Positions 7,887 through 14,945 of a stretch of 41,951 nt of DNA are shown here, piece by piece. The DNA comes from JBFGJY01 sp041576975 (lineage in GTDB: Bacteria; Pseudomonadota; Gammaproteobacteria; UBA4575). The notes under the pieces were generated by a model that worked only from the letters and a program-made list of their open reading frames with translations, had not been told where the DNA came from and made no database searches. The DNA lies in contig JBFGJY010000017.1 of the NCBI GenBank assembly GCA_041576975.1, positions 1 to 41,951 on the forward strand, given 5' to 3'. Both the position numbers and the translations under genes were made by a program. The stretch's first letter is position 1; each line of letters begins with the position of its first letter.

Positions 7887-7958
7887 ATAAATTCATGTTC
7901 AAAACATGGTTATAGTTTCTATAAATAGAAATTTTAGTTTTCTAAAAAAAATTCTGGT

Positions 7959-8648
7959 TTATTTTTCCTGGGCGTGCCCTACTGCGTCAATACCCTTATG
8001 AGGTATAAACAACCCGCAACCAACTTTACGCCCTTCGCCTAGGCCATGCTGTTGTAAATAAATAGACTCCTCTATTTCCAAACCATCGATCATAAGGCTA
8101 CGTGTAGATAAGTTTTGCTCAGGCATTCGCAGTACATGGGATAAACCACTTATCATTTTCTTAACTCGAATACCTTCTTTTTTTAGCAACTCTGCTGTCT
8201 GATTTAGAAAGGCCTCTTCGTCTTCGATGTTTTCTGTAATGATATAGCGGGAAAATATTGTCGTCAGTGAAGAAAGTAGTTTTTGCTGCGGATTACTTAA
8301 TACCAACTCATGGCCGTCCACATCTAGCGTTTTGCCCACAAGTTGATTTGCGTCTGAGACTCGGTGCTTGGGTAACCTCAGCATGAAGCGCGTGCGGCGA
8401 GACAAGCTTAATAACGCATCTGGCTGTTGTGGTCGAATCCAACCATTGCCTGACTCTGCGCCATGAATTAAATGAATTCCTGCGTGCGGTTCAGCAGCAA
8501 TCCAAGACAATTCCTTATGTATGGTTTGTGATAGTGCATAGGCATGATCCAAAGGTAATTGCTTACACTGTACCTTAAAAGACAAATCGACTATATCGTC
8601 AGGTATGACGTACTGATTTTGGTCCTCTTCTTGATTTTGCCAATACAT
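7959..8648 (-). CDS. orphan Cas6/Cmx6-like protein (type I-MYXAN Cas6 family)
   Basis: The protein of 229 residues from ATG 8648 resembles the Cas6/Cmx6 (MYXAN subtype) family. Recognisable blocks are LDHAYALSQTIHKELSW, AGIHLIHGAESGNGW, LSRRTRFMLRLP, LVGKTLDVDGHELVL, TRSLMIDGLEIEESI and the glycine-rich end GLGEGRKVGCGLFIPHKG. Cas6 proteins cut CRISPR precursor RNA; histidines in HAYALSQTIH and IHLIHG could be catalytic. No CRISPR repeats and no other cas genes occur in this window, so the role may be different, for example binding or cutting a structured cellular RNA. An in-frame upstream start at 8711 would add 21 residues overlapping the neighbouring gene; 8648 follows that gene's stop by eight bases and fits the family start. 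Confidence 0.75.
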   Translation of the reverse strand: MYWQNQEEDQNQYVIPDDIVDLSFKVQCKQLPLDHAYALSQTIHKELSWIAAEPHAGIHLIHGAESGNGWIRPQQPDALLSLSRRTRFMLRLPKHRVSDANQLVGKTLDVDGHELVLSNPQQKLLSSLTTIFSRYIITENIEDEEAFLNQTAELLKKEGIRVKKMISGLSHVLRMPEQNLSTRSLMIDGLEIEESIYLQQHGLGEGRKVGCGLFIPHKGIDAVGHAQEK

Positions 8649-8656
8649 TGCAATTG

Positions 8657-8857
8657 TTACTCTTGTAAATAATTTACCGATGTAAATACGGACTCTAAAA
8701 TATCTTCCCAATTCTCCGGTGTATCATGAAATGGCGGGCGCACATCCATACGAAAAAACATTTCACCTTGTTGTGCACGTTCACATAATTTTTCTTTAAG
8801 CTCTGCAAAAGACTTTAATTCATGATGTTGCATGAGGATTTCACTTAACCACAACAT
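8657..8857 (-). CDS. small conserved-looking protein between TauD-like and Cas6-like genes
   Basis: The frame encodes 66 residues from ATG 8857, or 58 from ATG 8833 (MQHHELKSF). The second start avoids the 13-base overlap with the upstream oxygenase gene. The content is helical and charged, with FAELKEKLCERAQQGEMFFRMDVRPPF and a C-terminal WEDILESVF. No family recognised. Its tight packing between the oxygenase and the Cas6-like gene on one strand argues for one operon and a shared task. Confidence 0.7.
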   Translation of the reverse strand: MLWLSEILMQHHELKSFAELKEKLCERAQQGEMFFRMDVRPPFHDTPENWEDILESVFTSVNYLQE

Positions 8858-9765
8858 TGACTCGCCACATCTTGTAAATCTTGATCTTCGTCACACTTGG
8901 TAACACGATTATAAAATCTAGCCCGGTACAACAAACGTTTATCATCAACACTAGAGCTGTCATCAAATGCAGTTCGGTTATGTAAGACATTATTACAAAT
9001 CACCCCTTCACCTGAACGCAAACGATAGTGGAATAGATAAGGATTGCCTTGCAAAAGCTCTTGTAAAAAAGACAGTGCATGTTGTACGGTCTTATCGTCC
9101 TTCCAAATTATGTTTCGTTGCCGTGCGGTATAGCGCATATTCAAGGAGTGTGATGCTTCATCGATAAAAAATACTGGTCCCGTTTGTGCAGCTCGAATTT
9201 GTCTGCCCGCTTGTTCATTAGCAGGAATTGTCATTACGGCAGTATCCATCAGAGCTTCAATGTAATTTGGATTTTCATCGCGTAATAAAATGTATGCTAT
9301 TTCTGGATCCAGATAGGTGTTTTCGCCACCACTAATAGCAGGTCGAACACAATGCATTAAAAATGCACGTATACGTTGTTCATTGCAATTGTAATAACCA
9401 TCTGTATGCCAATTCAGAGGCTTATTTGTGTAAGGAATGTAGCTAGATTGATTTGAACCCATATCTTGTATGACAGAAATCCGATCTGGATCGGCACAAA
9501 GGTTGGCATCCAAGTTTATTAAACCCAGCTGTGCAGCCAATCTTGATACCAGCCGTTTCCCTTGAGTCGAATCTTGGACAATTTTGTAAATCACCAAATT
9601 GGTCTTGCCACATATATTCAGCAAGGAATTTCGCTCACTATCCGTTAATTTTATCGGGTTGTTTATTTCCTGCATGAATTGCCCAATTTTTTGTGGGTAA
9701 TTATTGAGCTTTTGATCACGCCAAGCTTGATAGGCATGAGATTTACTTAAATGATTCGGCAGCAT
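8845..9765 (-). CDS. TauD/TfdA-family 2-oxoglutarate/Fe(II) dioxygenase
   Basis: The 306-residue protein has the TauD fold. The HxD is in LNWHTDGYY (H120, D122), the distal histidine in NVLHNRTAF (H262), and arginines in KRLLYRARFYNR (R277/R281) suit 2-oxoglutarate binding. SGGENTYLDP in between is a family landmark. TauD relatives hydroxylate sulfonates, carnitine precursors and other small molecules; the substrate here is unknown, and no sulfonate transporter is nearby. It is the first gene of a minus-strand set with the 66-aa and Cas6-like genes and is divergent from dsrA, with about 300 bases between starts. Confidence 0.85.
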   Translation of the reverse strand: MLPNHLSKSHAYQAWRDQKLNNYPQKIGQFMQEINNPIKLTDSERNSLLNICGKTNLVIYKIVQDSTQGKRLVSRLAAQLGLINLDANLCADPDRISVIQDMGSNQSSYIPYTNKPLNWHTDGYYNCNEQRIRAFLMHCVRPAISGGENTYLDPEIAYILLRDENPNYIEALMDTAVMTIPANEQAGRQIRAAQTGPVFFIDEASHSLNMRYTARQRNIIWKDDKTVQHALSFLQELLQGNPYLFHYRLRSGEGVICNNVLHNRTAFDDSSSVDDKRLLYRARFYNRVTKCDEDQDLQDVASQCCG

Positions 9766-10074
9766 TTCTTAAGAGCTATATGAGTTAGAGAGTATAAATC
9801 TATGTAACTATTGTTGGTTATAAAAGCATAATTAAGACTACTCGGAATGGCTTAAAATTCACTTATCTCATCGCTGCAATAAATCGTATCTCTATTGGGA
9901 TAAGCTGTACTTAACTCGGCACCCCATGGAGGGGGTTTTGCCAGTTTGGTCCTACTTCTAGACTCCTACTAACAAATGTCTTCAGGAATTTTAAGGCAAA
10001 TTCACTTTAATGGTTCCGGTATACTTTAATTCCAACAATGAATCCCACACAACAATACTTTAGGAGATTCCACC
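9766..10074 (+). promoter_or_regulatory. control region upstream of the dsr operon
   Basis: This 309-bp divergent gap contains no gene. A TATACT -10-like hexamer lies at 10020-10025 without a good -35, as expected for an activator-dependent promoter. A CCCC/GGGG hairpin followed by TTTT (9922-9939) could act as an attenuator or insulate dsr from upstream transcription. An AGGAG ribosome binding site (10062-10066) precedes dsrA. The promoter call is tentative. Confidence 0.4.
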
Positions 10075-11340
10075 ATGGCCGATAAGCATCATCCCACCCC
10101 TATGCTTGATGAGCTGGAAAAAGGCCCTTGGCCGAGTTTTGTTTCCGGCATCAAACGTCTACGCGACAAGCATGAAGACAAACGAATTCAAGGTGTAGCC
10201 AATTCTTTATTGGGACAGTTAGAGCATTCCTACGAGACGCGTAAGGGTTATTGGAAAGGTGGCACGGTGTCGGTATTTGGATATGGCAGTGGAATCATTC
10301 CACGCTTTTCTGAAGTGGGTTCTGCTTTTCCAGAATCAAAAGAGTTTCACACGTTACGAGTACAACCTCCTGCAGGTAATTACTACACTACAGATATGCT
10401 TCGCCAGCTTGGCACAAGCTGGGAAAAATGGGGTTCTGGCCTGGTAACTTTTCATGGGCAAACCGGGAACATTATGTTTATCGGTGCAACTACCGAAAAC
10501 ACGCAGCACTTCTTTGATGAAATTAATGATTATGGTTTTGACCTAGGCGGTGCAGGACCATGTGTACGTACTGGCATGTCATGCGTTGGCGCAGGGCGTT
10601 GTGAAATGTCCAATGCAGATGAAATGAAAATTCATCGTACCTTACTTAACAATTTTACTGATGATGTTCATCGACCCGCTTTGCCTTACAAATTTAAATT
10701 TAAAGTCTCGGGCTGCCCAAATGATTGTATGAATTCAATTGAGCGCTCGGACTTTTCCATTATTGGTACTTGGCGTGATGATATGAAGGTTGATCAAGAT
10801 GAAGTAATGAAATTCGTTAAACGCAAAGGACGCCAATATGTAATCGATAACGTAATCACCCGCTGTCCCACCCAAGCACTTGCCCTTAAAGATGACGATA
10901 CCTTAGAAGTTAATAATAAAGATTGCGTACGTTGCATGCACTGTTTAAATGTCATGGTGAAGGCTTTATCACCTGGGGATGACAAAGGCGTAACTATTCT
11001 TATCGGTGGTAAACGTACACTTAAGATTGGCGACTTAATGGGAACAGTGATCGTGCCCTTTATGAAACTTGAGACCGAAGAGGATTATGAAAGACTGGTC
11101 GAGCTTGCCGAAGAAACTATCGATTTTTGGGCAGAAAATGGACTAGAGCATGAACGTTGTGGCGAGATGATTGAGCGAATTGGCCTCATCAACTTCTTAG
11201 AAGGCGTTGGTGTTGACGTGAATCCCAACATGGTCAATGAACCCCGTCAAAGTTCATATTTTCGTTCAGATAGCTGGGACGAAGAAGCTGCAAAGTGGTT
11301 CCATAAAAAAGCTGAGCAAAAACAAGCAGCCGCAGGTTAA
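10075..11340 (+). CDS. dsrA: reverse dissimilatory sulfite reductase, alpha subunit
   Basis: DsrA (421 aa) pairs with DsrB as the cytoplasmic alpha2beta2 enzyme carrying sirohaem and [4Fe-4S] clusters. In sulfur oxidizers it oxidizes sulfur delivered on DsrC toward sulfite. Visible sirohaem/cluster ligands are C163, C170 and C176 (GPCVRTGMSCVGAGRC) and C214/C218 (GCPNDC). A ferredoxin-like insertion carries C264 and C284/C287/C290 (CVRCMHC). Length and motif order match the family. It is the first gene of the dsr operon, with AGGAG eight bases before ATG. The oxidative assignment rests on the neighbouring dsrEFH and dsrL genes. Confidence 0.97.
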   Translation: MADKHHPTPMLDELEKGPWPSFVSGIKRLRDKHEDKRIQGVANSLLGQLEHSYETRKGYWKGGTVSVFGYGSGIIPRFSEVGSAFPESKEFHTLRVQPPAGNYYTTDMLRQLGTSWEKWGSGLVTFHGQTGNIMFIGATTENTQHFFDEINDYGFDLGGAGPCVRTGMSCVGAGRCEMSNADEMKIHRTLLNNFTDDVHRPALPYKFKFKVSGCPNDCMNSIERSDFSIIGTWRDDMKVDQDEVMKFVKRKGRQYVIDNVITRCPTQALALKDDDTLEVNNKDCVRCMHCLNVMVKALSPGDDKGVTILIGGKRTLKIGDLMGTVIVPFMKLETEEDYERLVELAEETIDFWAENGLEHERCGEMIERIGLINFLEGVGVDVNPNMVNEPRQSSYFRSDSWDEEAAKWFHKKAEQKQAAAG

Positions 11341-11403
11341 TAGCAACTGTTTTAGTTTAAATACAATACTTATTCATAAGATATACAAGTTTAGGAGAAT
11401 AAA

Positions 11404-12477
11404 ATGGCGCAAGTGCATCGCCCACCAATTGAATCTGGATGTCCTGACGGCTTTCAGTACATGCATCCCTTAATGCGTAAAAATTATGGTAGCTGGGATT
11501 ATCATGAACACCCACGCCCAGGTGTATTACTTCATGTAGCCGATAACGAGGATAAGATTTGGACAGTACGTGCAGGTACCCAACGCATTTTGGATGTATT
11601 TACTCTACGTAAGCTTTGTGACATTGGCGATAAATTTGCAGACGGATACGTTCGATTTACTATTCGCAGCAACATCGAATACATGGTGGCCGATGAAGCC
11701 AAGGTTCAACCACTCATTGATGCATTAGAAGCAGAAGGTTTTGTGGTTGGTGGCACGAAAAATTCTGTGGCCATGATTTCACATACACAAGGATGGTTGC
11801 ACTGCGACATTCCAGGTACAGATGCATCCGGTGTGGTCAAGGCAATGATGGATGAACTTATTGATGAGTTTCGCGAAAACAATATGCCTAACCGTGTGCA
11901 CATTACAACATCATGTTGCCAAATAAATTGTGGCGGCCAAGGCGATATCGCAATTAATGTGCAACACACCAAGCCACCAAAAATCAATCACGATTTAGTA
12001 TCCAATGTTTGCGAGCGACCTTCGGTAGTGGCACGTTGCCCTGTAGCTGCAATTCGCCCTGCACAAGTAAATGGCAAACCATCTTTAGAAGTAGATGAGA
12101 AAAAGTGTATTTGTTGTGGTGCTTGTTACCCGCCATGCCCTCCAATGCAGATTAATGATCCCGAGCACAGCTTACTCGCAATATGGGTAGGCGGTAATCA
12201 TAGTAATGCACGGAGCAAACCTACGTTTCAAAAATTAGTGGCTGCGGGTATTCCTAATAATCCACCGCGCTGGCCAGAAGCCACTGCAATTGTTAAAAGA
12301 ATCTTGCGCGCCTATCGTGACAACGCAAAAGACTGGGAACGCATTAATGATTGGGTTGAGCGCATTGGCTGGCCGCGTTTCTTTGAGGTCACAGGACTTC
12401 CATTTACTAAATTTCACATTGATAACTGGCGAGGCGCACGTCGCAGCTTGAATTCTTCGACTCATATTCGCTTCTAG
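11404..12477 (+). CDS. dsrB: reverse dissimilatory sulfite reductase, beta subunit
   Basis: DsrB (357 aa) is the catalytic partner of DsrA and contributes the functional sirohaem site. The ligand cysteines are in SCCQINCGG (C171, C172, C176). The ferredoxin domain shows C212 and CICCGACYPPC (C235-C245). The C-terminus WGARRSLN-type helical end and the overall length agree with oxidative DsrB. It starts 63 bases after dsrA with AGGAG before ATG 11404 and is followed 15 bases later by dsrE. Confidence 0.97.
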   Translation: MAQVHRPPIESGCPDGFQYMHPLMRKNYGSWDYHEHPRPGVLLHVADNEDKIWTVRAGTQRILDVFTLRKLCDIGDKFADGYVRFTIRSNIEYMVADEAKVQPLIDALEAEGFVVGGTKNSVAMISHTQGWLHCDIPGTDASGVVKAMMDELIDEFRENNMPNRVHITTSCCQINCGGQGDIAINVQHTKPPKINHDLVSNVCERPSVVARCPVAAIRPAQVNGKPSLEVDEKKCICCGACYPPCPPMQINDPEHSLLAIWVGGNHSNARSKPTFQKLVAAGIPNNPPRWPEATAIVKRILRAYRDNAKDWERINDWVERIGWPRFFEVTGLPFTKFHIDNWRGARRSLNSSTHIRF

Positions 12478-12492
12478 ACGTGAGGGAGCGAT

Positions 12493-12885
12493 ATGAAATT
12501 TGGAATCGTTATAAATGAAGGACCGTATACGCATCAATCTTCTGATTCGGCATTACAGTTTGCAAAGTCAGCATTAAATAAAGGACACGAAATATTTCGT
12601 GTCTTTTTCTATCATGATGGAGTAAACAATGGCACTAGTCTAAGTGTGCCTCCTCAAGATGACCGCAATCTTACCAAAGAGTGGTCAGAACTTGCAGAAA
12701 AACATGGCCTAGATTTAGTTGTGTGTGTGGCCGCAGCTCAACGCCGAGGCATGCTTGATGAAGATGAGATGAAACGACACGGTAAAAGTGCAAGTAATTT
12801 AGCCAAGGGCTTTCGTATTTCTGGTTTGGGACAATTAATTGAAACCGGCATTCAAGCAGATCGCTTGGTAACCTTTGGAGATTAA
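12493..12885 (+). CDS. dsrE: sulfur-transfer protein DsrE
   Basis: DsrE (130 aa) is the subunit of the DsrE2F2H2 hexamer that carries the sulfur-binding cysteine and passes persulfide to DsrC. The active-site cysteine is present at the canonical position 78 in LVVCVAAAQRRG. The N-terminal FGIVINEGPY begins the DsrE/TusD fold. GAGGGAG lies just before ATG 12493. Presence of the active cysteine distinguishes it from inactive homologues and supports an oxidative pathway. Confidence 0.95.
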   Translation: MKFGIVINEGPYTHQSSDSALQFAKSALNKGHEIFRVFFYHDGVNNGTSLSVPPQDDRNLTKEWSELAEKHGLDLVVCVAAAQRRGMLDEDEMKRHGKSASNLAKGFRISGLGQLIETGIQADRLVTFGD

Positions 12886-12902
12886 CTTTTTGGAGATTAT
12901 TG

Positions 12903-13322
12903 GTGGAAGAAAGCGAAGGCACAGTTAAAAAATTCTGTTATATGAATCGCAAGGCGCCCTATGGAACGATATATGCCTTAGAGTCATTAGAAGTAGTGCT
13001 GATCGCTGCGGCATTTGATCAAGACATCAGTTTGGTATTTGCGGATGACGGTGTATTTCAACTTACTAAAGATCAAGAGACGGATGGCATCGGCATGAAA
13101 AACTTTTCTAAAACTTATACTGCACTTGGGGATTACGATATTAAAAAAGTTTACGTTGAGAAAGAGTCTCTAGAAGAACGTGGTTTATCTGTAGATGATC
13201 TCCAAGCATTGAAATATGAAGACGAAGATGATGATTGGGCTGAAAAAGATTCACTCTTTGTTGTGGGACGCGAAGAGTTGTCTGCAATTATTGATGCACA
13301 AGATGTGGTATTGAGTTTTTAG
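12903..13322 (+). CDS. dsrF: sulfur-transfer complex protein DsrF
   Basis: DsrF (about 139 aa) is the structural TusC-like subunit of DsrEFH. Family landmarks are VKKFCYMNRKAPYGTIYALE, AAFDQD, FADDGVFQL and KNFSKTYTALGDY. GTG 12903 is preferred because GGAG at 12892-12895 is then seven bases away; an in-frame TTG at 12900 adds one residue. The acidic segment EDEDDDWAE near residue 108 is more acidic than usual. It is the middle gene of dsrEFH. Confidence 0.94.
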   Translation: MEESEGTVKKFCYMNRKAPYGTIYALESLEVVLIAAAFDQDISLVFADDGVFQLTKDQETDGIGMKNFSKTYTALGDYDIKKVYVEKESLEERGLSVDDLQALKYEDEDDDWAEKDSLFVVGREELSAIIDAQDVVLSF

Positions 13323-13333
13323 GAAGATTAACT

Positions 13334-13390
13334 GTGATCATTGATGAACAACATATAGCTTTACGTTTGCAGAATCATATACCAGGATAA
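13334..13390 (+). CDS. possible 18-aa peptide in the dsrF-dsrH gap
   Basis: A GTG-initiated frame of 18 codons with GGAAG nine to twelve bases upstream fills much of the 109-bp gap between dsrF and dsrH, which are usually packed closely. The peptide (MIIDEQHIALRLQNHIPG) has no recognisable feature. It could be a leader peptide coupling dsrH translation, a relic, or chance. Confidence 0.25.
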   Translation: MIIDEQHIALRLQNHIPG

Positions 13391-13431
13391 TTAATCAGCG
13401 ATAAATAGCATCAAGTCTATAGGAATATTTT

Positions 13432-13740
13432 ATGACAATGTTGCACACCGTGAATAAATCTCCATTTGAGCGTAATACGCTTGAATCATGCTTGCGTCTC
13501 GCCAAAAAAGGCAGCTCCGTGCTTTTATTTGAAGACGGTGTCATTGGCGCAATGCAAAACACTAAATTTAGCGAAAAAATTGCTCAAGCAATGAATAATT
13601 TTTCGTTTTATGTCTTAGGTCCCGATATCAAAGCCCGTGGCCTTAGTAACAGTAGAGTAATCGATGGTATAACAGTAATCGATTATGACGGCTTTGTAGA
13701 CCTAACGACTGAACATGACACCGTTCAGTCTTGGCTTTAA
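13432..13740 (+). CDS. dsrH: sulfur-transfer complex protein DsrH
   Basis: DsrH (102 aa) is the TusB-like subunit of DsrEFH. The conserved cysteine is at position 20 (LESCLRLAKKG), and the domain continues with VLLFEDGVIGA and FYVLGPDIKARG. It contacts DsrC in the relay that loads sulfur for DsrAB. AGGAAT lies before ATG 13432. It is followed 37 bases later by dsrC. Confidence 0.95.
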   Translation: MTMLHTVNKSPFERNTLESCLRLAKKGSSVLLFEDGVIGAMQNTKFSEKIAQAMNNFSFYVLGPDIKARGLSNSRVIDGITVIDYDGFVDLTTEHDTVQSWL

Positions 13741-13777
13741 TTATTTCTGATTAACGTATAGGTAACAGGAGAGTCAG

Positions 13778-14110
13778 ATGGCTTTAGAAGTAAAAGGTAA
13801 GTCTTACGAGACTGATGAAGAAGGTTATTTAGCAAACCTTAATGATTGGCAACCAGATTTAGCCGAGGCAATGGCTGCTGCTGATGGCGCCGAGCTGGGA
13901 GAATATCATTGGGAAGTGATTAACTTTCTGCGTGAGTACTATGAAGAGTATCAAATTGCTCCTGCAGTACGGGTGCTTACCAAGGCGATTGGTAAAAAAC
14001 TAGGGAAGGATAAAGGTAATAGTAAGTATTTATACGAACTGTTTCCTTATGGCCCTGCAAAGCAAGCATGTAAATATGCAGGACTGCCAAAACCAACAGG
14101 TTGCGTATAA
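13778..14110 (+). CDS. dsrC: sulfur carrier DsrC
   Basis: DsrC (110 aa) is the substrate-carrying partner of DsrAB and DsrMKJOP. Both redox cysteines are present: C98 in KQACKYAG and C109, the penultimate residue, in PTGCV. The last three residues form the mobile arm that enters the DsrAB active site. A strong AGGAGA ribosome binding site precedes ATG 13778. A perfect hairpin follows the stop, so dsrC may be made in excess over the downstream genes. Compare the cysteine-free relative at 7400. Confidence 0.97.
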   Translation: MALEVKGKSYETDEEGYLANLNDWQPDLAEAMAAADGAELGEYHWEVINFLREYYEEYQIAPAVRVLTKAIGKKLGKDKGNSKYLYELFPYGPAKQACKYAGLPKPTGCV

Positions 14111-14120
14111 CACACGCTTA

Positions 14121-14157
14121 ACTGAGAGGTGAGTTCACCTCTCAGTTGTTGCTTTTT
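14121..14157 (+). terminator. perfect hairpin with T-run after dsrC (terminator or attenuator)
   Basis: The arms ACTGAGAGGTGA (14121-14132) and TCACCTCTCAGT (14135-14146) form a perfect 12-bp stem with a 2-nt loop, followed by TGTTGC and then TTTTT (14153-14157). It lies ten bases after the dsrC stop, inside the operon. The interrupted T-run suggests partial termination or mRNA 3'-end protection. Confidence 0.8.
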
Positions 14158-14202
14158 GATTCATGTTTGCATAAGACATGAGACACCAAGGATTCACAAT
14201 CA

Positions 14203-14943
14203 ATGTCAGCCTTAACCATAATATTCGCAATTTTATTTTATTCGGCGACTGCTATATTAATATTTGGCATCGCATATAAGGTCTGGCTATATGCAAAAAT
14301 CCCTGCACCGTTAAAAATTCCTACCACACCAGCACCCACCACGCGCAGCGGTGTCGCATTTAGAATGCTCAAAGAGCTGACTATATTTGAGAGTTTATTT
14401 AAGTCCAACAAATGGACGTGGTTATTTGGTTGGCTGTTTCACTTTGGGCTACTTTTGGTGTTATTGCGACATCTGCGTTATTTCACAGATCCTGTTTGGG
14501 CTTGGGTCACCTTTTTACAACCCTTTGGCAAGTATGCCGCGTTTATGATGTTAATTGGCTTAGCAGGGTTGTGGGGCAGGAGGTTTTTGGTTGATCGTGT
14601 GCGCTATATTTCTGCACCCTCTGATCATTTAATGTTGTTGTTGCTGATTACAATTGGTGTAACCGGTGCGTTGATGACTTTTGTGGAGCATACCGATATC
14701 GTCTCTTTAAAATCATTTTTACTAGGCTTGATGGTTTTTAACTGGTCGCCTTTACCTAATGATCTTATCTTGATCGTGCATTTAAGCTTGGTCATTTTGT
14801 TAATGATTATTTTTCCTTTTAGTAAACTCCTGCATGCCCCTGGAATATTTTTCAGTCCCACACGTAATCAAGTCGACAACCCACGTGAACGCCGGCATGT
14901 TGCAGAATGGGCGACCAAATTTGAGTCATCAAAAGCGAGTTAA
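14203..14943 (+). CDS. dsrM: DsrM, membrane cytochrome b subunit of DsrMKJOP
   Basis: DsrM (246 aa) is an integral membrane protein related to the NarI gamma subunit. It binds haem b and exchanges quinol electrons with DsrK. About five membrane spans are visible (near residues 5-27, 68-90, 105-125, 140-162, 185-208). Histidines in WLFHFGLL, LLRHLRYF, FVEHTDIV and LIVHLSLV are candidate haem ligands. The start ATG 14203 has only a weak ribosome binding site; the stop is two bases before dsrK, indicating coupling. Confidence 0.94.
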   Translation: MSALTIIFAILFYSATAILIFGIAYKVWLYAKIPAPLKIPTTPAPTTRSGVAFRMLKELTIFESLFKSNKWTWLFGWLFHFGLLLVLLRHLRYFTDPVWAWVTFLQPFGKYAAFMMLIGLAGLWGRRFLVDRVRYISAPSDHLMLLLLITIGVTGALMTFVEHTDIVSLKSFLLGLMVFNWSPLPNDLILIVHLSLVILLMIIFPFSKLLHAPGIFFSPTRNQVDNPRERRHVAEWATKFESSKAS

Positions 14944-14945
14944 AT

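Noticed and set aside
8649..8711. N-terminal extension of the Cas6-like protein
   Set aside because: It overlaps the upstream gene and adds residues not expected for the family.
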